NCBI RefSeq assembly: GCF_002335445.1
Contig: NZ_BDME01000001.1
Coordinates: forward strand, 620,001-684,000
DNA length: 64,000 nucleotides
From: Lebetimonas natsushimae
GTDB taxonomy: Bacteria; Campylobacterota; Campylobacteria; Campylobacterales; Nautiliaceae
Direction of reading: 5' to 3'
The position numbers and the translations under genes were made by a program. Under the pieces are notes generated by a model. That model did no database searches, had not been told where the DNA came from, and saw only the letters and a list, made by a program, of their open reading frames with translations. Of this stretch, positions 43,626 through 51,890 are shown in pieces (the stretch's first letter is position 1; each line of letters starts with the position of its first letter).

Positions 43626-46300
43626 AATACCTCTTCATGTCTTGTTTTTCTGTAATATGCCAAAACCAATAATTTTACATTGTCATTTATCATAAACCAA
43701 GTTAACGCATATATCCATGAAAAAATCCCCCATGCCCATCCAATTGGCGTCATTAGTCCAAAACCGTATACGGCTATAATTGTACCAATTACCCTTGTTG
43801 AAAATGTTGCACCAAAAAGAATTAAACTTGGATATGGTTTTTCATAAAAATGACCTGCTATACGGGTATTGTAAATTGTTCCGTGACCTTTAATAGTGAG
43901 TTTTGCGAAAATGACGGATTGAACCCAGCTTATATAACTTTGTGGATCATTTACATTTACCCACTCAGGTATCATTGGCATAAAAAGCGGTGAATTTGGG
44001 TGATTTTTTAAATAAACCATTAAAAGATAAAAAATCAAAAAGCTGCTTATCACACCCGCAATTCCAAGATATGTGGAAAGAACCAACATTTCGTGCATTA
44101 ACCATCTTACTGGTTTTTTTCTTATTTTTGTATTGTCATAAGCTATTGCGAGAATCGGGATATCATTAAGCAAGGCTAAAATAATAATCATTAAAGCCGT
44201 AAGGGGATAAAAATTAAACACAACAATAGCCAAAGTCATAAATGCAATAATTCTTATAGTCTCAGCGATTCTAAAAACGGTATAGCTTTTCATTCTCTCA
44301 AATGTAATTCTGGCTTCCTTAATTGCATCAACTATTACTTTAAGTCCGGGTGCCATAAGGATAATATCAGCAGCAGCCCTTGCCGCATCTGTTGCACCGC
44401 TTACGGCAATTCCCGTATCTGCTTTTCTAAGTGCCGGGGCGTCATTTACACCGTCTCCTGTCATACCTACGATATGGTCTGCTTTTTGAAGCTCATCCAC
44501 TATAAAATATTTATCTTCTGGAAATACTTCTGCAAATCCGTTTGCTTCTTCTATTATTTTTATAATTTCACTTTCATGTCTTTTAACTGAACCTTTTACC
44601 AGTTTTTTAGATTTTTCTATTTCTTCTTTAACTAGTTTTACTACTTCTTTTACTTTTTGATTGATTTCTTCTTCACTTAGATTAAGAGTTTTCAAAAGCG
44701 CTTTTGAAATAACTTCAGCTAATATTACATATTCATCATTTTTTTCGTTTTTAAGTTCCCTGATTGAATAAATGTTTTCGCCAATACCCAGAATTTTGGC
44801 TATGTATTTTGCAACGGCCACATTGTCGCCTGTGACCATTTTAACTTCCACGCCTTTTGATTTTGCTTCTTCGATTGCCTCTTTGCTGTCAACCCGAGGC
44901 GGGTCAAACAGAGGAATAAGACCTATAAAATTAAATGCATTTTCTTCTTTTAATTTATATGCGACTCCCAGTGTTCTAAATCCGTCCTGGGCAAATTCTT
45001 CCACTTTATTGTATGCTTTTTGCTTTTCTGAATTAGTTAAATTGCACATTTCTATAATCACCTGAGGGGCACCCTTTGTGACTATCATTTCTTTATTTTC
45101 TATTTTTATATACGCCTCGGTTCTTTTCCTGACAGGATCAAACGGGATAAATTTGATAAGTTCAAATTTCGGAATTTGAAGATTATGTTTTTCGGCCCAT
45201 TCAAAAATAGGTTTTTCTATAGGGTCGTTATTTTCTTTTTTACTGGCCAAAACTGCATAAAGAATAACTTCTTCTTGTTTTTTCCCATCTTCAGCATAAA
45301 TATCACCGACTGTCATTTTATTTTGTGTAAGAGTTCCAGTTTTGTCCGAACACAATACATCCATTCCGGCCATTTCCTCAATAGCCGCAAGTCTTGAAAC
45401 AATTGCCTGTTTTTTGGCAAGATTAAGAGCTCCTACCGCCATTACTACTGTTAAAACTGTTGGAAGTGCCACAGGAATTGCGGCAACTGTTAGAACGAGT
45501 GAGAATTCGAGTAAATCAAAAATAGGGTCTCCTCTTTTGATACCTGCAAAAATAATAATTGCTACTAAAAACACAGTAATAATAATTAAAAAGTTTCCGA
45601 CTTTTATTACCATTTGTTGGAAATGGCTTCTTTGTTTTTCCTGGGCTTTTGCAACAAGTTTTACTGTTTTTCCAAAATATGTGTTAAGTCCTGTTCCGAC
45701 AACAATTGCAATCATTTCACCTTGTTTTACGATTGAGTTTGAATACGCTGCGTCTCCGGGTTTTTTATTTACAGGCAGACTCTCACCCGTTAGGGCGGAT
45801 TGGTCAACTGAAATATAATCGCCCCCGCCGGCTAATTTTACATCAGCTGGGATAATATCTCCTATTTTTATTTTTATAATATCCCCTGGAACCAGTTCTT
45901 TTGCCAGAATCTCCTGCCATTTTCCATCTCTTAAAACAAGAGCTTTTCTGGCGAGTTTTTTCTTTAATACCTCAATAGCATTTAAGGCTTTATGTTCCTG
46001 GTAAAAGTCAAGTCCGGCATTTACAAAAAGCATTATCATAATAATGGTAAAATCTTCCCATTTATGAACAAGTGCACTTAAAATTGCCGCAATTTCAATC
46101 ATCCATGGAATCGGTCCCCAAAATCTCCTAAATATTCTGTGCCACAGCGGCTCTTTATACTCAGGTATTTCATTAAGACCGTATTTTTGAAGTCTTTTTT
46201 TAGCTTCTTCGCTATTTAAACCTTTTTGTAAATCGGTTTCAAATTTTTTGAGAGTTTCTTCAATACTTAAATTTTTTACTTCATCAACCGGTATAGCCAT
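43622..46300 (-). CDS. P3A-type plasma membrane H+-ATPase
   Basis: An 892-residue P-type ATPase of the fungal/plant proton pump class, also found in some archaea and bacteria. The N-terminal cation ATPase motif EETLKKFETDLQKGLNSEEA comes first, then LTGESLPV in the actuator domain, the phosphorylated Asp319 in SDKTGTLTQNK, and TGDGVNDAPALRKAD in the hinge. It lacks the long C-terminal autoinhibitory tail of plant pumps. About 50 extra helical Lys/Glu-rich residues (coded by roughly 44575-44760) follow TGDNVAVAKYIAKILGIG, where this class normally has a short loop. It is 1 base from lpd in the same operon. Confidence 0.9.
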   Translation of the reverse strand: MAIPVDEVKNLSIEETLKKFETDLQKGLNSEEAKKRLQKYGLNEIPEYKEPLWHRIFRRFWGPIPWMIEIAAILSALVHKWEDFTIIMIMLFVNAGLDFYQEHKALNAIEVLKKKLARKALVLRDGKWQEILAKELVPGDIIKIKIGDIIPADVKLAGGGDYISVDQSALTGESLPVNKKPGDAAYSNSIVKQGEMIAIVVGTGLNTYFGKTVKLVAKAQEKQRSHFQQMVIKVGNFLIIITVFLVAIIIFAGIKRGDPIFDLLEFSLVLTVAAIPVALPTVLTVVMAVGALNLAKKQAIVSRLAAIEEMAGMDVLCSDKTGTLTQNKMTVGDIYAEDGKKQEEVILYAVLASKKENNDPIEKPIFEWAEKHNLQIPKFELIKFIPFDPVRKRTEAYIKIENKEMIVTKGAPQVIIEMCNLTNSEKQKAYNKVEEFAQDGFRTLGVAYKLKEENAFNFIGLIPLFDPPRVDSKEAIEEAKSKGVEVKMVTGDNVAVAKYIAKILGIGENIYSIRELKNEKNDEYVILAEVISKALLKTLNLSEEEINQKVKEVVKLVKEEIEKSKKLVKGSVKRHESEIIKIIEEANGFAEVFPEDKYFIVDELQKADHIVGMTGDGVNDAPALRKADTGIAVSGATDAARAAADIILMAPGLKVIVDAIKEARITFERMKSYTVFRIAETIRIIAFMTLAIVVFNFYPLTALMIIILALLNDIPILAIAYDNTKIRKKPVRWLMHEMLVLSTYLGIAGVISSFLIFYLLMVYLKNHPNSPLFMPMIPEWVNVNDPQSYISWVQSVIFAKLTIKGHGTIYNTRIAGHFYEKPYPSLILFGATFSTRVIGTIIAVYGFGLMTPIGWAWGIFSWIYALTWFMINDNVKLLVLAYYRKTRHEEVL

Positions 46301-46301
46301 T

Positions 46302-47591
46302 TTATTTTACCCTCCTTAACACTCTGTCAATTGCTTCTGAGAAAGTCGGATGAGGAAATACTGCTTTTTGCAATATGTCTTTATCCATTTCACCTGCTAA
46401 GGCAGCACTTATTATTCCGATAATTTCCTCAGCATTTGGAGCAAAAATTTCAGCTCCGTTTATAAAGTTTTCTTCATCTGTATATAAAATTACCATTCCG
46501 TTATCGCTGTTTAATACAGCCCCGCTGATTCCAAGACGGTTTAGTGTAAATATTGTTTTTTTACCTTCCATTTTACCTGCAGCTGCATAACTTAGAGGCA
46601 TTGTATAGATAAATTTTGGAATATTATCAAGGTTTAGTTTTTCTTTTTTGCCTAAAATCTGATTTGCTACGTTAAGAGCCTGGGCTCTTGCGGCGTGGGC
46701 TAGCATTAATTTTGCATTTACATCACCTATTGCAAAAACGTTTTGCATAGAAGTTTCAAAATAATCATTCGTATCAATTCCTTTTGAAATTTTGATTTTA
46801 TTAGTCTTTATTGCCCATGTATTTGGAATTCTTCCAGTTGCTACTAAAAGCATATCTGCAGTTAGTTTTCCGTTATTGGTTTCCATTTCCACTTTTTTGT
46901 TTACGGTTGCTTTTGTTATGGAAGTGTTGGCAACTAAATTGACCCCGATTGATTTTAACTGCTCTTCCATTTTTTCTACAATTTCAGAAGCTATTTTTTT
47001 TGAAATATGTTCATGTCTATAAATTAAATCAACTTTGCTTCCAAGTGCGGTAAAATATCCCGCAAATTCTAGCCCAATCGGACCGCTTCCGTAAATTGCA
47101 ATGTGTTTTGGTAAGTTAGTTAAAGAAAAAACATCTTTTGAAGTTATTATTTTTTTGTTGTCAACTTCTATTCCTTCAGGAATTCTCGGATGAGAACCTG
47201 TCCCGATTATTATATATTTGGCCTGCAGTGTTTCCCCGTTTACTTCAACTCCGTCATCCGTAACATATCCTGTGCCTTCAATTATCTCAACTCCTGCCGC
47301 TTTTAACTGCATTAAAACGCCGTTTGTATTTTTTTTAATTTTCTCAAATGTTTTATTCAAAAGTTTATCTACATTAATTTTTGCTTTTTGTGTAAATACA
47401 TCTTCACTTGATTCTAAAACTGTTTTGGCACGATGGAGCAGGTTTTTAGAAGGAATACATCCCAAATGAAGGCAGTTTCCCCCTAAAAAATTTAAATCTT
47501 TTTCTATTAAAGTGACTTTTTTCCCAGCTTTTGCCAAAACAACAGCGGCAGCATAATTCAACCCTCCACCAAGGCATATAACATCTCTCAT
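46302..47591 (-). CDS. lpd: dihydrolipoyl dehydrogenase (PDH E3)
   Basis: It reoxidises the lipoyl group of the E2 subunit with FAD and NAD+. The 429 residues are shorter than the usual 460-470. The redox disulfide motif is GGNCLHLGCIPSK, with His-Leu in place of Asn-Val, spacing kept. A second nucleotide fold (YGSGPIGLEFAGYF) and the FAD contact FAIGDVNA follow. The C-terminal base is in FPHPTFSE. It is coupled to the E2 gene by 4 bases, so it is the dedicated E3 of this complex. Confidence 0.92.
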   Translation of the reverse strand: MRDVICLGGGLNYAAAVVLAKAGKKVTLIEKDLNFLGGNCLHLGCIPSKNLLHRAKTVLESSEDVFTQKAKINVDKLLNKTFEKIKKNTNGVLMQLKAAGVEIIEGTGYVTDDGVEVNGETLQAKYIIIGTGSHPRIPEGIEVDNKKIITSKDVFSLTNLPKHIAIYGSGPIGLEFAGYFTALGSKVDLIYRHEHISKKIASEIVEKMEEQLKSIGVNLVANTSITKATVNKKVEMETNNGKLTADMLLVATGRIPNTWAIKTNKIKISKGIDTNDYFETSMQNVFAIGDVNAKLMLAHAARAQALNVANQILGKKEKLNLDNIPKFIYTMPLSYAAAGKMEGKKTIFTLNRLGISGAVLNSDNGMVILYTDEENFINGAEIFAPNAEEIIGIISAALAGEMDKDILQKAVFPHPTFSEAIDRVLRRVK

Positions 47592-48820
47592 TGTATCTCC
47601 TTAATTTCAACTTTCAAATCATTGACAAATTTTGCCGCTTGAGTCCCATTTATAATTCTGTGGTCAAATGTAAAAGTAACTTTCATTTTTCCGTCAATTA
47701 AACTTCCAACTGCCATAATTCCGGCATCTTTATCATTAATAAGTGCAGTAAATCTTTTGACTTTAAACATTCCAAGATTGCTTAAGCCAAAAGTTGAACC
47801 AGTCAAATCTTCAATTGTTAATCTTTTAGTTTTTATTTCTTTTAGCCAATCATTTATTTCGGCTAAGCTTTTATCTTCTGCATTTTTAATAACGCACATA
47901 AAAAGTCCGTCATCTCTTGCTACGGCCACTGAAATATTAGAAGAAGGGTAGGTTAAAAGTTTATTTTCTTTTAATATACTTCGTGTTAATGGATTTTTTT
48001 GCATTGTATTTGCTAATGCTTTTATTAAATATGCAGTTAGTTTATATTCTCCTTTTTGTAAAGATATTTCATCAAACATAAAAAAAGTTGGTTTAGTTAT
48101 GGAATTTTCGACATTTTTAACAACGGCTAACTGATTGGGGCTAAGTTTTGTAATTTTAGCAATGTTATTTTCTTTTATATAATTTAAAACTTCGTTTTCT
48201 CTTATTTTATGGTTTAGTTTAAAGTTTTCTATATCAATATTATATTCTTTAATAAGTTTTGCCGCTTTTTTTGTAAAATATCGGTTTATTAAATATTCGT
48301 CAATATCTTTTTCGTGTGCCGGTTTAGCAAGAGCATTTTCGTTTTGTAGTTTTTCTATGTCGATATTGAATTTTTTAGCTTTTTGTTTAGCTGCAGGAGA
48401 AGCATTTCCTGAAATTGATTTTTCGGTTGAAGAAGTCAATTCAGAGATTAATTTGTCAATATCTATTTCTTCTTTTTTTTCCGGTGCTTTTTTTAATTTT
48501 TCATTTTTTAATTTTCCATTCTCCATTTTCAATTTTACATTGTCTTTTTCACTTTTCACTTTCAATTTTTCATTATTTTTTGCTTCAGTTTCAATTACGG
48601 CAATAACGCTTTTTACCGGAACTTCCTCACCAACACCAGCTAAAATTTTTTTAACTTTTCCGTTTACAAAACTTTCAATATCCATTGTTGCTTTATCGCT
48701 TTCCACTTCAACTAGTTTATTGCCTTTTTTTACAAAATCCCCCTCTTTTACATACCATTTGATAATTTTACCTTTATCCATTGTATCGGAGAGTATTGGC
48801 ATTGTTACTTTATATTCCAT
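47588..48820 (-). CDS. dihydrolipoamide acetyltransferase (PDH E2)
   Basis: The core of pyruvate dehydrogenase, 410 residues. The N-terminal lipoyl domain has Lys43 in VESDKATMDIES. Residues 81-111 are a Lys/Asn/Glu-rich linker encoded by the A-rich repeat (KLKVKSEKDN, KLKMENGKLKNEK). Two peripheral-subunit-binding-like domains follow at about 139-178 (ASPAAKQKAKKFNIDIEKL) and 181-216 (FTKKAAKLIKEYNIDIENF). The catalytic domain ends in TFDHRIINGTQAAKF, where the usual DHRxxDG motif carries Asn instead of Asp. It overlaps the E1 beta gene by 11 bases and E3 by 4. Confidence 0.93.
   Translation of the reverse strand: MEYKVTMPILSDTMDKGKIIKWYVKEGDFVKKGNKLVEVESDKATMDIESFVNGKVKKILAGVGEEVPVKSVIAVIETEAKNNEKLKVKSEKDNVKLKMENGKLKNEKLKKAPEKKEEIDIDKLISELTSSTEKSISGNASPAAKQKAKKFNIDIEKLQNENALAKPAHEKDIDEYLINRYFTKKAAKLIKEYNIDIENFKLNHKIRENEVLNYIKENNIAKITKLSPNQLAVVKNVENSITKPTFFMFDEISLQKGEYKLTAYLIKALANTMQKNPLTRSILKENKLLTYPSSNISVAVARDDGLFMCVIKNAEDKSLAEINDWLKEIKTKRLTIEDLTGSTFGLSNLGMFKVKRFTALINDKDAGIMAVGSLIDGKMKVTFTFDHRIINGTQAAKFVNDLKVEIKEIQ
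48488..48582 (-). repeat. A-rich repeat, in-frame copy inside the E2 gene
   Basis: This is the longest copy, about 95 bases. On the minus strand it has units such as AAAATTGAAAATGGAGAATG, GAAAATTAAAAAATG and AAAGTGAAAAGTGAAAAAG. It encodes the flexible linker after the lipoyl domain in frame with the E2 protein. Linkers tolerate such insertions, which fits a spreading element. Confidence 0.65.
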
Positions 48821-49784
48821 TTTCGGCCTTCCATTTAAGGATTTTTGTTACAATCTTATCCGGAGTAGGGATAGAAGCAAGTTCTAGTTTTCTATTGTAT
48901 GGAATCGGTACATCCTCTCCTGCAATTCTAAGAATTGGAGCGTCTAAATCGTAAAAACAATTTTCCATAATTTGAGCAGCTATTTCAGCTCCCATTCCAC
49001 CTGTTTTATGGTCTTCTTCCACAATTACGCATTTTTTGGTTTTTTTAATGGACTTGGCAATTGTTTCAATATCAATTGGACGAAGTGAATTTAAATCAAT
49101 AATCTCCGCATCAATTCCGGCTTTTGCAAGTTCCTTTTCAGCCTCTATTACATCGTATCTCATTTTAAAATAAGTTACAATTGTCAAATCTTTTCCTTCT
49201 TTTACGATTTCCGCCTTAAAAGGATTAAAATCTTTAACTTCCCTAAATTCCATATCTACAGGATATAGCAGTTCATGTTCAAGAAAAATTACCGGGTCGT
49301 TGCTGAAAATTGCCCACTTCAAAGCATGATAAGCATAAGTCGCGTTGCTTGCGCATAAAACATAAAGTCCGGGAACAGAGCTAAGCATTGTTTCATAATT
49401 TTCGCTGTGCTGTGCGGCAAGCTGGCGTGAAACACCTCCTGCCATTCTGATGGTAAGAGGCAGAGTTATTTTCCCTCCGCTCATATATCTGAGTTTACTT
49501 GCATGATTTATTATCTGGTCAAAAGCTAAAAGTGAAAAATTTTCTGTCATAATTTCTGCAATAGGTCTTAATCCTCCTATTGCCATACCTATTGCGTTTC
49601 CCACAATGCTAAGTTCTGCAATAGGAGTATCTATTACTCTTTTTTCCCCGTATTTGCTTATAAGTCCTTCACTTACCCTATAGCTTCCCCCGTATCTTCC
49701 TACATCTTCGCCTAAAATTACAACACTTTCGTCTTTTTCCATTGCTTCATCAATAGCCCTGTTTAACGCCTCACGATACAACAT
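48810..49784 (-). CDS. pdhB: pyruvate dehydrogenase E1 component, beta subunit
   Basis: The thiamine-dependent decarboxylase partner subunit, 324 residues from ATG 49784 (MLYREALNRAIDEAMEKDES), behind AAGGAG with 7-base spacing. A longer frame to 49853 reads through the end of pdhA and is unlikely. Landmarks are VVILGEDVGRYGG, DTPIAELSIVGNAIGMA, RMAGGVSRQLAAQHSENYE and the C-terminal transketolase domain (DLNSLRPIDIETI). It overlaps pdhA by 14 bases. Confidence 0.95.
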   Translation of the reverse strand: MLYREALNRAIDEAMEKDESVVILGEDVGRYGGSYRVSEGLISKYGEKRVIDTPIAELSIVGNAIGMAIGGLRPIAEIMTENFSLLAFDQIINHASKLRYMSGGKITLPLTIRMAGGVSRQLAAQHSENYETMLSSVPGLYVLCASNATYAYHALKWAIFSNDPVIFLEHELLYPVDMEFREVKDFNPFKAEIVKEGKDLTIVTYFKMRYDVIEAEKELAKAGIDAEIIDLNSLRPIDIETIAKSIKKTKKCVIVEEDHKTGGMGAEIAAQIMENCFYDLDAPILRIAGEDVPIPYNRKLELASIPTPDKIVTKILKWKAENGI

Positions 49785-50742
49785 TTTCACACTCCTTGCA
49801 ATATACATCCGTATGTAATTCTTCAATTTCCGGTTCAGGGGAATTTGCCGCAAATTCCACAGCTTCAGCTATTTCTTTTTCTATTTTTTTATCTGTTTCA
49901 TCAAAAAACTCTTTTTCCACAATACCAAGTTTTAATGCTTTGTTTTTAAGATTTTCAATTGGGTCCCTTCTTTTGAAAATTTCCATCTCTTCTTCGCTTC
50001 TGTATTTTCCATTGTCACTCATAGAGTGTCCCTCAAATCTGTATGTTTCAGCCTCTATAAAATACGGACCAAGCCCGTTTTCAATATATTCTTTTGCTTT
50101 CATAACTTCATTATAAACCTCAAATACATCCATTCCGTTAATTCTTACACTTGGCATATAATTTTTTGCCTTGTTGTAAAGTTCTTCAAAAGGAGAGACC
50201 CATCCGATTCTTGTTCCTATGGCATAATAATTATTTTCTATAAAAAATATAATAGGAAGTTTCCAGGCGGCTGCTAAATTTATGCTTTCAAAAAAAGCGC
50301 CCCCGTTTGTGGCTCCGTCTCCTCCTATTGCAAAAACTCCCGCATTTTCGCCTTCTAGTTTTCTGGCATATGCGCATCCCACAGCCATAGGAAACTGACC
50401 TCCTACTATTGCATCACCACCGTAAAAACTTAAGTTTGGCTCAAAAAGGTGCATACTACCGCCTTTTCCTTTACTTATACCTGTTTTTTTGCCAAAAAGC
50501 TCAGCCATAATAACTTTAGGGTCCATTCCCCTTGCAATTGCTAAAACATGCTCTCTGTAATGGGTAAAAACGTCCCCTTTGTCAAAAGCCTGCATTGTCC
50601 CAACACTTACAGCTTCCTGACCGATGTCAAGATGTAAAAATCCAGCAATATTTCCTTTCATATACTCTTCTTTTGCCGCTTCTTCAAATCTGCGGCCAAG
50701 TTTCATAAGATAATAAAATGTTTTAACTTCACTAGCCTTCAT
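49771..50742 (-). CDS. pdhA: pyruvate dehydrogenase E1 component, alpha subunit
   Basis: It binds thiamine diphosphate and decarboxylates pyruvate. The 323 residues are normal for the heterotetrameric E1. The TPP motif GGDGATNGGAFFESINLAA..IFFIENNYYAIGT is intact. GFLHLDIGQEAVSVG and the phosphorylation-loop-like YRFEGHSMSDNGKYRSEEE are typical. The branched-chain E1 is an alternative, but the companion genes and lipAB nearby favour pyruvate. It overlaps both neighbours (14 bases with pdhB, 11 with the AhpD-like gene). Confidence 0.95.
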   Translation of the reverse strand: MKASEVKTFYYLMKLGRRFEEAAKEEYMKGNIAGFLHLDIGQEAVSVGTMQAFDKGDVFTHYREHVLAIARGMDPKVIMAELFGKKTGISKGKGGSMHLFEPNLSFYGGDAIVGGQFPMAVGCAYARKLEGENAGVFAIGGDGATNGGAFFESINLAAAWKLPIIFFIENNYYAIGTRIGWVSPFEELYNKAKNYMPSVRINGMDVFEVYNEVMKAKEYIENGLGPYFIEAETYRFEGHSMSDNGKYRSEEEMEIFKRRDPIENLKNKALKLGIVEKEFFDETDKKIEKEIAEAVEFAANSPEPEIEELHTDVYCKECENVVS

Positions 50743-51067
50743 TGCTAAACTCCTTTATTGCATCAAGCAGAGGTATCATATACATAAGCGCAGGGCCCCC
50801 GTGCATTAATACAGCCTGAAATCCTGCATCCAAAATTTCATCTTTGCTGGCTCCGAGTTGTATTGCATTTTTTGTATGAAAGGCTATACACCATTCACAC
50901 TGCGCTGCAACTGCAAGGGCAACATTTATAAGCTCTTTATTTTTAGCGCTTATTGCAGAATCCTTTTCTGCCCTTTGCAGAAAATTTAAAAAAGCTTGAA
51001 TTTCTTCAGGTTTATTATTTTTAAGTTCTTCCAATAATTCTCCAATTTGCTGAAGTTTTTCTTTCAT
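50732..51067 (-). CDS. AhpD-like carboxymuconolactone decarboxylase family protein
   Basis: A 111-residue helical protein of the CMD/AhpD fold with a redox-active Cys pair and downstream His (QCEWCIAFHTKNA). In AhpD this pair receives electrons from the lipoylated E2 of a 2-oxoacid dehydrogenase and passes them to a peroxiredoxin. A gene directly ahead of pdhA in the same operon fits such a peroxide-defence or lipoyl-linked role, though no peroxiredoxin gene is here. It is the first gene after the shared promoter block. Confidence 0.85.
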   Translation of the reverse strand: MKEKLQQIGELLEELKNNKPEEIQAFLNFLQRAEKDSAISAKNKELINVALAVAAQCEWCIAFHTKNAIQLGASKDEILDAGFQAVLMHGGPALMYMIPLLDAIKEFSNEG

Positions 51068-51075
51068 TTTCCACC

Positions 51076-51105
51076 CCTTAAAAGTTTTATATATTGTAAC
51101 TCTTT
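51076..51105 (-). promoter_or_regulatory. promoter-leader block shared with the aldolase operon
   Basis: On the minus strand AGTTACAATATATAAAACTT followed by TTAAGG lies before the AhpD-like gene that heads the PDH operon. It matches 42339-42370 closely, including the TACAAT box and its spacing to AAGG. Divergent transcription of the alginate-lyase-like gene starts nearby. Confidence 0.55.
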
Positions 51106-51152
51106 AAACTTAATATATTCTTAATTTTGATAAAATAATAAAAAGGATTGAA

Positions 51153-51890
51153 TTGAAAAAAATTATTATTTTAATTTCGTTAATTTTTAATATAATCTTT
51201 GCTTACACTTTTAATCAAGAAAAAAATTTTTCCACTAAATCACCTTATTGTTTAGATAAATTCAAATTTATTTTAAACATTTCTAAACTTCAGGCACCTA
51301 AAAGTAAATTTGATTCTGAATATTCTACTTATTATGGAAAATTTGAAGGAATTTATAATAAATATTTTTACTTGGAAAATAATAACTATATGACTTTTTA
51401 TATATGTGAAAAGAATGAAAATGAACACAGAAGAAGCGAGCTTAGATTTAGGAATGATTTTAAAGTCAGTGAAAATCACTATTTAAAGGTAAGGGTGAAA
51501 ATTTTGCCTTTAAATGAAAAAAAGGAATTTACTTTTTTACAGATTCATGCAGATGCTCATTACGACAATACTCCTAATAAGCCACTTTTAAGAGTGATAT
51601 GGAGGAAAGAATACAATGGTTTGAAAGATCATTTATGGGTAATTATAAGAGATAGTAATGAAAATAATGTAGAATATTTAAAAATCGATTTAGGAAAAAG
51701 ACCTGAGAATTTTTTTAATATCGTTGTTAAAGTTAAAGAATCAAAACTTTATGTTTTTTTAAATGGTAAGAAAAAAGTTGGTATTGATGTAAGTTTTTGG
51801 AAAAAATATAATAACTATTTTAAAGCAGGGGTTTATTTGCAGGGAAGGGGATGTGCAAAAGTGTTGTTTGATAAGTTATGGATTAAATAA
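51153..51890 (+). CDS. secreted polysaccharide lyase family 7 (alginate lyase)-like protein
   Basis: A 245-residue exported protein. The TTG start is behind AAAAGGA, and the signal peptide MKKIIILISLIFNIIFAYT follows. Three PL7 signatures occur in the right order: RRSELR (93-98), QIH (130-132) and YFKAGVYLQ (222-230), which in alginate lyases form the catalytic cleft with Arg, Gln, His and Tyr. The rest is beta-rich, as in a jelly roll. The family cuts alginate-type uronic acid polymers by beta-elimination. It stands alone between minus-strand operons. The substrate could instead be a self-made exopolysaccharide. Confidence 0.82.
   Translation: MKKIIILISLIFNIIFAYTFNQEKNFSTKSPYCLDKFKFILNISKLQAPKSKFDSEYSTYYGKFEGIYNKYFYLENNNYMTFYICEKNENEHRRSELRFRNDFKVSENHYLKVRVKILPLNEKKEFTFLQIHADAHYDNTPNKPLLRVIWRKEYNGLKDHLWVIIRDSNENNVEYLKIDLGKRPENFFNIVVKVKESKLYVFLNGKKKVGIDVSFWKKYNNYFKAGVYLQGRGCAKVLFDKLWIK

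Noticed and set aside
48357-48887. Plus-strand frame of 176 codons opposite the E2 gene
   Set aside because: It is a Phe/Ser-rich shadow of the Lys-rich E2 coding strand, including the repeat; no ribosome site or recognisable domain.
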